Source: Rikenellaceae bacterium
GTDB taxonomy: Bacteria; Bacteroidota; Bacteroidia; Bacteroidales; UBA932
DNA length: 57,818 nucleotides
Direction of reading: 5' to 3'
Assembly (NCBI GenBank): GCA_022766385.1
Contig: JALEPJ010000035.1
Location: 1-57,818, forward strand
The translations under genes were made by a program, and so were the position numbers. The stretch's first letter is position 1, and each line of letters opens with the position of its first letter. A model generated the notes under the pieces. That model had not been told where the DNA came from. It did no database searches and saw nothing but the letters and a program-made list of their open reading frames with translations. Positions 50,441 to 57,818 of this stretch are shown one piece after another.

Positions 50441-50488
50441 AATAATAGCAGCTTGTGCTTCAGTATGGCACAAGCTGCTATTATTTTT
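50441..50488 (+). terminator. strong terminator of the nucleoside phosphorylase gene
   Basis: AATAATAGCAGCTTGTGC (50441-50458) pairs perfectly over 18 bp with GCACAAGCTGCTATTATT (50468-50485), followed by T residues to 50488. Its T run overlaps a TATTTTTG promoter-like box. Confidence 0.85.
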
Positions 50489-50489
50489 G
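50482..50489 (+). promoter_or_regulatory. -7 box inside the terminator tail
   Basis: TATTTTTG matches TAnnTTTG and is made of the terminator's descending arm and T run. It lies 21 nt before the ATG of the 41-aa ORF at 50511. No clear -33 TTG was seen. Confidence 0.4.
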
Positions 50490-50510
50490 CATCAGTTAAA
50501 TGATGATGTT

Positions 50511-50636
50511 ATGAAAAACACGGAATTCAGCTATAACGCTATCGAATCGCTCTGCTCTTCAGAGGATATTCTTGACAACCTTCTCGGTCTCATTGAGGAT
50601 ATGGACCTTGAGATTACCGATGTCAGGATTGTTTAG
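50511..50636 (+). CDS. 41-aa acidic small protein, orphan
   Basis: The reading frame runs from ATG 50511 to TAG 50634-50636 and encodes MKNTEFSYNAIESLCSSE followed by an acidic, leucine-rich helix (DILDNLLGLIEDMDLEITD). It has its own -7 box and an A-rich start context, and its end overlaps the convergent clpC gene by 14 bp. I do not recognise a family. The amphipathic acidic helix would suit a protein-protein contact. It could be a spurious frame, but spacing and composition favour a real gene. Confidence 0.5.
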   Translation: MKNTEFSYNAIESLCSSEDILDNLLGLIEDMDLEITDVRIV

Positions 50637-52962
50637 TCACCCGGGTATTCTTCTTGTCCTTGGTCAGGGAGAGTTTCAATACAGGAAGCAGTTTGCCTTC
50701 AGTGCTATTGCCCAGCATCCTGTCAGTGATGATGAACTCTGATACCGGATCCTCTATGTACTTGGTAATGGCTCTGTTGAGAGGTCTCGCTCCATAGGCG
50801 GAATCGTATCCGCTCTCAGCGATGAAAGCCTTTACCGATGGAGGGATTGATAGCCTGTAACCCGCATCTGCCACCCTGTCGCAAAGACTCTTGAGCTCTA
50901 TTTCCACAATTTTTTCGAGTTCTTCGCGTCCCAGAGGATTGAAGTTCACCTTCTCATCCACCCTGTTTATGAATTCAGGAGGGAAAAGCTTTTTGATAGC
51001 TTTGTCCACAACGTTCTTCCTTTCCTGGGCTATGTCCTTGCCCGAGCGTGCAAAGCCCACTCCGTTGCCGTATTCCTCGAGTTCCCTGGTGCCGACATTG
51101 GAGGTCATAATGACTATGGTGTTCTTGAAACTTACAGTTCTTCCGTTGCTGTCGGTCAGTCGTCCGTCGTCGAGAACCTGAAGCAGTAGGTTGAAGGTGT
51201 CAGGATGAGCCTTTTCTATTTCGTCGAGCAGAACCACACAATACGGTTTCCTTCTGACTTTTTCGCTGAGCTGGCCGCCCTCCTCGTGTCCGACGTATCC
51301 CGGAGGTGCTCCCACCAGTCTCGATGTAGTGAATTTCTCTGAGTATTCGGACATATCTATTCTGATCATATTGTCCTCTGAATCAAAGAGATACTCTGCC
51401 AGACACTTGGCCAGTTTGGTCTTGCCCACACCTGTTGGACCAAAGAAGAGAAAGCTGCCGACCGGCCTGTCGGGATTCTTGAGCCCTGCCCTGTTCCTTT
51501 GAATGGCACGGACAACAGTATCAACAGCCTCGTCCTGTCCTATGACCTTCTTTTTCAACTTCTCCCTCATCTCCATCAGCCTGTGGCCTTCGCTCATGGC
51601 GACTTTGCTGACAGGAATGCCTGTCATCCTTGATACGACCGTGGCTACATCGTCGGCATCGACGACATTACTGCACCTATGGTCCTCCGCCACTCTGAGG
51701 CGTACCATAGAACCGGCCTCGTCCATTACGTCTATGGCCTTGTCAGGAAGTGTTTTATCGGCAATGTACCTGTCTGATTGGCGTACACAGGCCTCCAGAG
51801 CCTTGTCTGTGTAACTTACATTGTGGAAACTCTCGTAATTGTTCTTGAGCTTTTCCAATATCCTTATGGATTCCTGGACATCGGCAGCTTCGATGACCAC
51901 TTTCTGAAAGCGTCTGTCCAGAGAACCGTCCTTTTCCACTATCTTGGTGAACTCGTCCATAGTTGTGGCAGCTATGCACTGGATTTCTCCACGGGCCAGA
52001 GCCGGTTTGAGCATATTGGCCGCGTCCAGACTGCCCTGTGCTCCTCCGGCGCCTACGAGGGTGTGGAATTCGTCTATGAAGAGTATGATGTCGGGATTTG
52101 ATTTCAGGTCGGCTATTATGCCCTTGAGCCTCTTTTCGAAGTCCCCACGGTATCTGGTGCCAGCTACGACGGAGGCTATGTCCAAGGAAATCAGTCTCTT
52201 ACGGCTCAATACCGGGGATACGTCACCCGAGGCAATCTTGATTGCCAGGGCTTCAACTATTGCTGACTTGCCTACTCCCGGCTCTCCGATGAGCATAGGG
52301 TTGTTCTTCCTTCTGCGGCCGAGGATTTCGACTATGCGGGCGATTTCCTCCTCCCTTCCCACAACGGGGTCAAGGATTCCTGCAGCTGCAGCCTTGGTCA
52401 GGTCGTAGCCGTATTCTTCGACGCTGATTTCATTGCTCTCGCTGATCTGTTCAGCTGCGTTATTGACAGCCTCTTCGAGTTTGGCCACCTCCTCGGGATC
52501 TGCTTCCGGAAGGCTTGGTTGTGCCAGACCTGTGTCCTGCACGAAGGTGAGAAGGACTGTGTATCCGGCTCCCTTGTCTCTGAGGAAGGCGGAACTGTAG
52601 TTCTCGCTGGATCTGCTGATGGCAAGCAGGAGGTGTATGCTGTCTGCTTCTTCGTTTTTCAGTCTTGTAGCCTCGAGTATTGAGAGGTTCAGTATGCTTT
52701 GAGCCCCGCGTGAGAATCCTACTTTTTCAATGTCGGAGTAGGGGATGCTGTCCTGAAGGAAAATATGCGAGTCTATGAAGCTTTTGAACTCACTCAACTC
52801 TATTCCCAGGCCGGCGAGGGCTCTGCATGCATTGTTTTCTGCGTGTCTCAGCAAACCGAGCATCAGGTGGTCTACGCCTATTCCGTAGCTTCCTGTGCGC
52901 ATCGCTTCTTCGCGGGCGTATTTGACTATATCGTTGAGTTCTTCGGCAATCCTCATTTTCAT
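50623..52962 (-). CDS. clpC: Clp ATPase, ClpC-like
   Basis: 779 aa. An N-terminal Clp_N double repeat (about 1-150), then AAA+ 1 with GEPGVGKSA and LFIDEFHTLVGAG, a short middle region (RLMEMREKLKKKVIGQ), and AAA+ 2 with GPTGVGKTKLA and GARPLNRAI (sensor 2). It unfolds substrates for ClpP. I start at the ATG at 52960-52962; an ATG two codons on is also possible. The longer frame to 53019 starts upstream of the promoter box. Confidence 0.93.
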   Translation of the reverse strand: MKMRIAEELNDIVKYAREEAMRTGSYGIGVDHLMLGLLRHAENNACRALAGLGIELSEFKSFIDSHIFLQDSIPYSDIEKVGFSRGAQSILNLSILEATRLKNEEADSIHLLLAISRSSENYSSAFLRDKGAGYTVLLTFVQDTGLAQPSLPEADPEEVAKLEEAVNNAAEQISESNEISVEEYGYDLTKAAAAGILDPVVGREEEIARIVEILGRRRKNNPMLIGEPGVGKSAIVEALAIKIASGDVSPVLSRKRLISLDIASVVAGTRYRGDFEKRLKGIIADLKSNPDIILFIDEFHTLVGAGGAQGSLDAANMLKPALARGEIQCIAATTMDEFTKIVEKDGSLDRRFQKVVIEAADVQESIRILEKLKNNYESFHNVSYTDKALEACVRQSDRYIADKTLPDKAIDVMDEAGSMVRLRVAEDHRCSNVVDADDVATVVSRMTGIPVSKVAMSEGHRLMEMREKLKKKVIGQDEAVDTVVRAIQRNRAGLKNPDRPVGSFLFFGPTGVGKTKLAKCLAEYLFDSEDNMIRIDMSEYSEKFTTSRLVGAPPGYVGHEEGGQLSEKVRRKPYCVVLLDEIEKAHPDTFNLLLQVLDDGRLTDSNGRTVSFKNTIVIMTSNVGTRELEEYGNGVGFARSGKDIAQERKNVVDKAIKKLFPPEFINRVDEKVNFNPLGREELEKIVEIELKSLCDRVADAGYRLSIPPSVKAFIAESGYDSAYGARPLNRAITKYIEDPVSEFIITDRMLGNSTEGKLLPVLKLSLTKDKKNTRVTKQS

Positions 52963-53016
52963 GGAAGAGTATAGGAGCTGCTTTTTTGATGATGGCAAGC
53001 TCGAAGTTTGTACCTG

Positions 53017-53024
53017 CAAAAGTA
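53017..53024 (-). promoter_or_regulatory. -7 box of clpC
   Basis: TACTTTTG on the minus strand matches TAnnTTTG; the leader to 52962 is about 50 nt. Confidence 0.55.
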
Positions 53025-53045
53025 AGAATTTTCAAAGAATTTTGT

Positions 53046-53053
53046 TAAATTTG
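53046..53053 (+). promoter_or_regulatory. -7 box of gyrA
   Basis: TAAATTTG matches TAnnTTTG. It implies an unusually long leader of about 160 nt before gyrA at 53223. Confidence 0.55.
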
Positions 53054-53149
53054 CGTGTTTATAAGATGCCGTAAATCATAGATTCTGGTTTCTTTGCCCG
53101 GAAATTAAGGCCGGCTTTGAGGAAATAATGGCACCATGACACTTGAACT

Positions 53150-53238
53150 ATGAGGCAATCGTTTGATAATCAGCAGATAAGCTATCTGCGAAAATGAAAC
53201 TAATGTTAGCTGATACACGCTTATGGCAGAAGAATTGA
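53150..53238 (+). promoter_or_regulatory. gyrA leader with mini-ORFs and hairpin
   Basis: A 15-codon ORF (53150-53197, MRQSFDNQQISYLRK) overlaps by ATGA a 14-codon ORF (53194-53238, [14 protein letters not shown]), which runs into gyrA. Within the first, GCAGATA (53173-53179) and TATCTGC (53183-53189) form a perfect 7-bp stem with a 3-nt loop. A translational control region is possible; the evidence is positional only. Confidence 0.3.
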
Positions 53239-55745
53239 ATAATAATAACGAACAGTTTCTTGGCATAATAGAACCGGTGGAAATCGACCATGAGATGAGG
53301 ACCGCATATATCGATTATTCGATGTCGGTCATCGTTTCCCGTGCGCTTCCGGATGTCCGGGACGGACTCAAGCCTGTTCAGAGACGAGTTCTCTTCGGAA
53401 TGGATGGCCTCGGACTGAGCTACTCCGGACAAACCAAGAAATCTGCGAGAATAGTGGGAGACGTATTGGGTAAGTTCCACCCGCACGGCGACTCCAGCGT
53501 ATATGATGCCCTCGCCCGTCTTGCCCAGGACTGGAACCAGAGATATCCTCTCGTTTTCGGTCAGGGTAACTTCGGTTCAATGGACGGTGACCCTGTGGCA
53601 GCAATGCGATACACAGAGGCCAAACTTCAGAAAATCACAGAGGACGTGCTTGGCGACCTCGACAAGGATACCGTTGATTTCCAGTTGAACTTCGATGACA
53701 CCATCCCCGAGCCTACCGTGCTCCCTACCAAGGTGCCTCTTCTCCTGCTTAACGGATCTTCCGGCATTGCCGTCGGTATGGCTACCAATATGGCCCCTCA
53801 CAACCTCTCAGAGTGCTGTGATGCCATCTGCGCTTATATTGACAATCCTGACATTACCGTTGAAGGCCTGATGGAGTATATCAAGGGACCTGATTTCCCG
53901 ACCGGAGGCATTATCCAGGGCCGTCAGGGTATCATTGACGCATACACCACCGGCCGTGGCAAGGTTGTAGTCCGCGCAAAGACCGAAATCGAGGAGAACG
54001 ACAGGGGACGCGACTGTATTGTCGTAACCGAAGTGCCGTATATGGTCAACAAGAGCGAGATGATTAAGAAAATCGGCGAGATGGTGGAGGACAAGAAGAT
54101 TGATGGCATCGCCGATATCAAAGAACTCACCAACCGAGAGGGTATCAGGATCGTCTTCGATCTCAAGAAGGACGCCAATGCCAATGTCGTGCTGAACACC
54201 CTTTTCAAGTACACTCCGCTCCAGTCAAGCTTCGCAATCAACAATGTCGCCCTTGTCAATGGCCGTCCGCGTACCCTTTCTCTTAAAGAGATTATCAAGT
54301 ACTTCGTGGACTTCAGGCACGAGGTGGTCGTTCGCCGCACCAAGTTTGAACTGGACAAGGCCCAAAAGCGCGCCCACATACTCGAAGCCCTCATCAGAGC
54401 CATTGATCTGATTGACGAAATCATCGAAATAATCAAGAGTTCAGCAAATACCGAGGTTGCCAAAACACGTTTGATGGAGGCCTTCGGCTTCGATGAAATA
54501 CAGGCTGCAGCTATCCTTGAGATGAGGGTAAGGCAGCTCACTGGACTCGAGAAGGAGAAGCTTCAGGCTGAGTATGATGAGCTCGAATCGTTCATTGAGC
54601 GTTGCCTGACCATACTGTCAAGCGATGAGGAACAGCTCAAAATTGTCAAGCAGGAGTCGATGGAGCTCAAGCAGAAGTTCGGTGATGAGCGCCGTACAGA
54701 GATCACTCTCTCTGCTGACGAATTCAATCCTGAGGACTTTTATGCCGATGAGGATGTGGTCATCACCATCTCCCACTGCGGCTATATCAAGCGCACCCTT
54801 CTCTCTGAATTCCGCGCACAGAATAGGGGCGGCGTAGGAATGAAGGCAAGCGCCACCAGAGACGAAGATTTCATTGAACACATATATGTGACCAATATGC
54901 ACAGCACCCTGCTTCTCTTCACACAGAAGGGTCTGTGCTACCGAATCAAGGTTTATGAGCTTCCTGAGGGAACCCGGAATTCAAAGGGCCGCGCCATCCA
55001 GAATCTCCTTACCATTGATTCAGATGACAGCATCAGGGCCTATGTGGCTGCCAAGTCCATCGAGGACCCTGAGTATGTACAGAACAATTTCGTGACCCTC
55101 GTGACCAAGAGGGGAATAATCAAGAAAACCACGCTCGAAGCCTATTCGAACAAGCGCAGCCGCGGCAAGGGAATCATTGCCATCACTGTCCGCGAAGGTG
55201 ATGAACTGCTCGAGGCAATACTCACCAATGGCAATCACGAAATAATGATTGCCGCACGCAATGGCAGGGCCGTCCGCTTTGACGAACACGATGTCAGGGA
55301 TCAGGGCAGAGGCGCTTCCGGAGTGAAAGGCATAAATATTGAAGAGGACGACGAAGTGGTTGGAGTAATTTCCGTTGATCCTTCAATTCCTGATGCTGAG
55401 AAACCTAATGTGCTGGTAGTCAGTGAAAATGGTTATGGAAAGAGGTCTGTAGTGGAAGACTATAGAGTGACAAGCAGAGGTGCCAAGGGTGTACGTACCA
55501 TAGACATCACCGAAAAAACAGGCCCACTTGTTGCTATGAAGGCGGTAACTGAAGAAAATGACCTTATGATAATCAACCGCTCGGGTATGACTATACGTAT
55601 GGCGGTAAGTGACATCAGGGTGGCAGGAAGAGCCACACAGGGTGTGAAACTCATTAACCTCAGAGGAAACGATTCTATCGCAGCTGTCTCTGTTGTATCA
55701 AAAGCTGAAGTGGAGGAAACGACTGCTTCGGATTCGGAAGAATAA
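53223..55745 (+). CDS. gyrA: DNA gyrase subunit A
   Basis: 840 aa. Type II topoisomerase subunit that cuts and rejoins DNA. The catalytic Tyr is in AMRYTEAKL (about residue 130). The quinolone region [15 protein letters not shown] has Ser and Asp at the positions equivalent to E. coli 83 and 87, so it looks wild-type. The C-terminal half is the six-bladed DNA-wrapping domain with repeated RG-GxG blades ([25 protein letters not shown]). ParC is excluded by the extended C-terminal domain. Divergent from clpC. Confidence 0.95.
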   Translation: MAEELNNNNEQFLGIIEPVEIDHEMRTAYIDYSMSVIVSRALPDVRDGLKPVQRRVLFGMDGLGLSYSGQTKKSARIVGDVLGKFHPHGDSSVYDALARLAQDWNQRYPLVFGQGNFGSMDGDPVAAMRYTEAKLQKITEDVLGDLDKDTVDFQLNFDDTIPEPTVLPTKVPLLLLNGSSGIAVGMATNMAPHNLSECCDAICAYIDNPDITVEGLMEYIKGPDFPTGGIIQGRQGIIDAYTTGRGKVVVRAKTEIEENDRGRDCIVVTEVPYMVNKSEMIKKIGEMVEDKKIDGIADIKELTNREGIRIVFDLKKDANANVVLNTLFKYTPLQSSFAINNVALVNGRPRTLSLKEIIKYFVDFRHEVVVRRTKFELDKAQKRAHILEALIRAIDLIDEIIEIIKSSANTEVAKTRLMEAFGFDEIQAAAILEMRVRQLTGLEKEKLQAEYDELESFIERCLTILSSDEEQLKIVKQESMELKQKFGDERRTEITLSADEFNPEDFYADEDVVITISHCGYIKRTLLSEFRAQNRGGVGMKASATRDEDFIEHIYVTNMHSTLLLFTQKGLCYRIKVYELPEGTRNSKGRAIQNLLTIDSDDSIRAYVAAKSIEDPEYVQNNFVTLVTKRGIIKKTTLEAYSNKRSRGKGIIAITVREGDELLEAILTNGNHEIMIAARNGRAVRFDEHDVRDQGRGASGVKGINIEEDDEVVGVISVDPSIPDAEKPNVLVVSENGYGKRSVVEDYRVTSRGAKGVRTIDITEKTGPLVAMKAVTEENDLMIINRSGMTIRMAVSDIRVAGRATQGVKLINLRGNDSIAAVSVVSKAEVEETTASDSEE

Positions 55746-55772
55746 TCATTAACATTTTATAATCAATTCTCT

Positions 55773-57086
55773 ATGAAAAGGATTCTTTTGGTGATGGCCC
55801 TCGTGTCATCAATGACTATTGCCAATGCTCAGCAGGCTAAGGACATTGCAGCAGCAAAGGCTGCAGTTGAGGCTGCTAAGGCTGATGCTGACAACGCTAA
55901 GAAGGCTACCAAGGTAGCTACCTGGCTTAACCTTGCCAGCAAGTATATGGCTGCTTATGCTGCTCCTGCAGGAAGCGGCTGGGCAGGAGCTACTAGCCAG
56001 GAGCTTGCTCTTGTTATGAAAAATGCAAGACCTGTATCTGAGGAGACTGTTGTTGTCAACGGTAAGGAGATGACCAAGACCTCTTATGCTAATGCTGATT
56101 ATTATTTCGCTGATGGACGCCTTTCAGTGATTGACGTTACAAAGCCTATTTTTGATAATGCTCTCGAGCTCGCTCTTGCTGCATATGTAAAGGCTGCCGA
56201 GGTTGATACCAAGGGTTCAAAGACCGCCGATATCAAAAAGGGCATCCAGACTATTGCAGACAAGTACAACGAGGAGGCTTTCTATGCTTACACTCTCGGT
56301 AATATGGAAAAGGCCAGCGAGAAGTTCGAGGCTTGTGCAAAGGCTTCCGCTACCGCACCTCTCAGCAAGGAGGACGGTGAGGCTATCTACAACGCCGGCT
56401 TTACAGCTTCAAGCGCAGGCAACTATGAGAGAGCCAAGGCAATGTATGAGAAGTGCATCTCTTTGGAGTACTCAGGTGAGGACGGTGACGTTTACGCAAA
56501 GCTTGCTGATGCTTATGACAAGCTCGGTGACAAGTCTCGTGCAAAGGATATCCTCGAGCAGGGTTTCACTGCTTTCCCTTCAAGCCAGGGCATCCTCATC
56601 GGACTTATCAACTACTATGTTTCTACCAACAGCGACACTGACCGTCTCTTCACTCTCATCGACGATGCAAAGAAGAACGAGCCGAACAATGCTTCTCTCT
56701 ACTATGTTGAGGGCAATATTTACAAGGAGCTCGGCGACGTTGAGAAGGCTGTAGCTGCATACGAGAAGTGCGCGGAGATCAACCCTGAGTATGAGTTCGG
56801 TTTCATCGGAGCCGGTATCCTCTATTACAACCAGGCTGTTGAGATTCAGGAGAAGGCATCTCAGGAGTACGATGACAACAAGTATATGGCTCTTGTTGCA
56901 GAGTTCGAGACTGCCCTCAAGAACAGTATCCCTCAGTTCGAGAAGGCATATGCTATCACCAAGGACAATGAGACCAAACTTAGTGTAGCAGACTTCCTCA
57001 AGAACGCTTACTACCGCTTCCGTGACGAGGATCCTAAGTATATGGAAGGATACGAGAAGTATTCAAAGATTGTTGCAGGTGAGTAG
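55773..57086 (+). CDS. secreted tetratricopeptide-repeat protein
   Basis: 437 aa with a signal peptide (MKRILLVMALVSSMTIANAQ). After an alanine/lysine-rich stretch (about 22-50), several TPR units follow: AFYAYTLGNMEKASEKFEACAK, IYNAGFTASSAGNYERAKAM and VEGNIYKELGDVEKAVAAYEK. Likely a periplasmic scaffold of the envelope. Codons are strongly biased (GCT, CTC, AAG), as in abundant proteins. It starts 27 bp after gyrA with no promoter box between, so it may share that transcript. Confidence 0.85.
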   Translation: MKRILLVMALVSSMTIANAQQAKDIAAAKAAVEAAKADADNAKKATKVATWLNLASKYMAAYAAPAGSGWAGATSQELALVMKNARPVSEETVVVNGKEMTKTSYANADYYFADGRLSVIDVTKPIFDNALELALAAYVKAAEVDTKGSKTADIKKGIQTIADKYNEEAFYAYTLGNMEKASEKFEACAKASATAPLSKEDGEAIYNAGFTASSAGNYERAKAMYEKCISLEYSGEDGDVYAKLADAYDKLGDKSRAKDILEQGFTAFPSSQGILIGLINYYVSTNSDTDRLFTLIDDAKKNEPNNASLYYVEGNIYKELGDVEKAVAAYEKCAEINPEYEFGFIGAGILYYNQAVEIQEKASQEYDDNKYMALVAEFETALKNSIPQFEKAYAITKDNETKLSVADFLKNAYYRFRDEDPKYMEGYEKYSKIVAGE

Positions 57087-57136
57087 TCCTTGTTGACGAA
57101 TCGTTAACGGAGTGGTATTGCTCCGGCAAATGAGAG

Positions 57137-57170
57137 AGGCTGACCCAAAAGGTCAGCTTCTGTTTTTTTT
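57137..57170 (+). terminator. terminator of the TPR gene
   Basis: GCTGACC (57139-57145) pairs with GGTCAGC (57151-57157) around a CAAAA loop, with flanking A/T pairs and an eight-T run (57163-57170). Confidence 0.8.
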
Positions 57171-57186
57171 GGGGTGGGAGAGAGAA

Positions 57187-57298
57187 GTTCAGGAGGCTAA
57201 CAACGGAAAACTAAATCCCTCCCACTCCTGCGGAGTGGGCTCCTCCCGTTCACAAGGCCACGGGCGGCCATGGTTTTCCTTATGTTACCCTCCTGAAC
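57187..57298. repeat. 112-bp inverted-repeat element, MITE-like
   Basis: The ends form a 25/26-nt imperfect inverted repeat: GTTCAGGAGGCTAACA... at 57187-57211 against the complement of 57273-57298 (GTTCAGGAGGGTAACA...), with GGAAAAC at the inner end of both. Inside, CCCACTCC (57221-57228) and GGAGTGGG (57232-57239) form a second hairpin. It carries no coding frame and lies between the TPR terminator and the transposase remnant. Confidence 0.55.
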
Positions 57299-57366
57299 CC
57301 CTACATCGTAAGCTAAAATATAATGGCTATTCTTTTGGTAATCAAAGGAATAGCTACAGCTTTGTC

Positions 57367-57706
57367 ATGGAAATATTCTGCATATCTGAAGTGCGAAAAC
57401 AAACACACAATCCATACGATGACATAGGTACTGTAAATGCAATCCTTGACAACTTCGACATCAGCGAAATCGCATCCACCTACAAAGGAGGCGGCACAAC
57501 GAGCTATCACCCTCGTATGCTGCTCAAGATAGTCGTGTATGCCTATCTGACGAACATCTATTCCGGTCGTCGCATGGCTTCTTTGCTGGAGGAGAACGCA
57601 GATGAACCTCAGAAAGTATGTCGCCCATAAAGCTAAAGTTAGAGACAAATATGCTCAGAGCATGATAATAGTGGTCAAAGAACCATTACTGAAGGCCGCT
57701 GTGTAG
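57367..57706 (+). pseudogene. IS1182-like transposase remnant
   Basis: A frame from ATG 57367 to TAA 57630 encodes an 87-aa N-terminal transposase piece with GGGTTSYHPRMLLKIVVYA, the helix-turn-helix-type start of IS1182/IS5-like transposases; whole enzymes have 400-550 residues. The frame then switches: from 57602 another frame (MNLRKYVAHKAKVRDKYAQ) runs to a TAG at 57704-57706 and may be a C-terminal scrap. The DDE catalytic core is missing, so an internal deletion is the likely cause. Confidence 0.6.
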
Positions 57707-57711
57707 TTGTC

Positions 57712-57818
57712 GGAAGGCTCTGACAGAGCGTGGCCGGCCGCGGCCTCGTGAGCGGCTCCCGAAGGAACGAAGTTCCGAAGGGTGGATGAAGCGAAGCGGA
57801 ACTCTGGCGGAGCCTTCC
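57712..57818. repeat. GC-rich sequence bounded by 17-nt inverted repeats at the window edge
   Basis: GGAAGGCTCTGACAGAG (57712-57728) matches the complement of 57802-57818 (GGAAGGCTCCGCCAGAG) at 15 of 17 positions. The interior has further palindromes (GGCCGGCC; GGAACGAAGTTCC). No coding frame is evident. It could be a repeat family, the edge of a mobile element or a structured RNA end, and the window stops exactly at the right arm. Confidence 0.45.

Noticed and set aside
53472..53520. Possible quinolone-resistance substitutions in gyrA
   Set aside because: [12 protein letters not shown] keeps Ser and Asp at the positions equivalent to 83 and 87 of E. coli; no resistance change is visible.
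57112..57366. N-terminal extension of the transposase frame from 57112
   Set aside because: This part runs through the TPR terminator and the inverted-repeat element and reads as low-quality protein; the transposase-like sequence begins near 57367.
57712..57818. Integron attC site
   Set aside because: No GTTRRRY core or integrase is seen; the inverted arms and interior palindromes do not follow the R'/L' layout.
1..57818. tRNA, rRNA or CRISPR genes
   Set aside because: No GTTCRANNC-type T-loop in a cloverleaf context, no rRNA-like block and no regular direct-repeat/spacer array was seen in the intergenic regions.

Overview
The window reads as chromosomal core sequence of a Bacteroidales bacterium. 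Three things point there. (1) Start codons lie in A-rich leaders without clear Shine-Dalgarno sequences. (2) About 20 genes are preceded by an octamer matching TAnnTTTG, the -7 element of the Bacteroidetes housekeeping sigma factor. (3) The gene content includes DUF4290, DUF3822 and DUF4293 proteins, a FISUMP lipoprotein, a cytidylate-kinase-like protein, the HU / 29-aa basic protein / RNase G cluster and clpC-gyrA-TPR. Genus cannot be fixed from the sequence alone. No rRNA, tRNA or CRISPR array was seen.

Layout. 1-1030: the cut-off end of a membrane protein, a 5'-less ORF remnant and a DUF1963 gene. 1100-4050: rpsO and pnp, each followed by a terminator-like hairpin. 4060-6775: exported dipeptide epimerase and SSS symporter. 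6779-10353: lnt, a PASTA membrane protein and an RluD-type pseudouridine synthase. 10354-15365 (minus): operon lon-ung-coaD-thioredoxin-fold protein. 15566-18359: HU, a 29-aa ribosomal-type basic protein, RNase G, a TSCPD protein and a small basic protein. 18356-26305: Zn peptidase, alr, S4 protein, mannose-6-phosphate isomerase, DJ-1 protein, then the minus operon DUF4290-ftsK-lolA. 26403-29508: a three-gene cassette (HprK-like P-loop kinase, S26-type peptidase, ABC exporter), the best candidate for an uncharacterised system. 29516-34029: FISUMP lipoprotein, apbE, a minimal ComEC and ackA. 34031-40015 (minus): six tightly spaced genes (nrnA, two FKBP-type lipoproteins, MATE pump, Cmk-like kinase, serine hydrolase). 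40132-42046: membrane-anchored protein, DUF3822 and rsmD. 42110-50408: cstA-like transporter, CoA-transferase, mazG, acyltransferase-like gene, prfA, LytTR membrane regulator, DUF4293 and nucleoside phosphorylase. 50511-57086: a 41-aa orphan ORF, clpC, gyrA and a TPR secretory protein. 57171-57818: mobile debris, namely an inverted-repeat element, an IS1182-like transposase remnant and a GC-rich inverted repeat at the window edge.

The genome is compact. Several convergent pairs share or overlap stop codons, and genes within operons overlap by 1-8 nt. Most of the window is housekeeping: RNA turnover, proteolysis, envelope and lipoprotein maturation, translation termination and nucleotide hygiene. 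Start sites were moved to the first ATG downstream of a TAnnTTTG box wherever the longest frame ran upstream of it.
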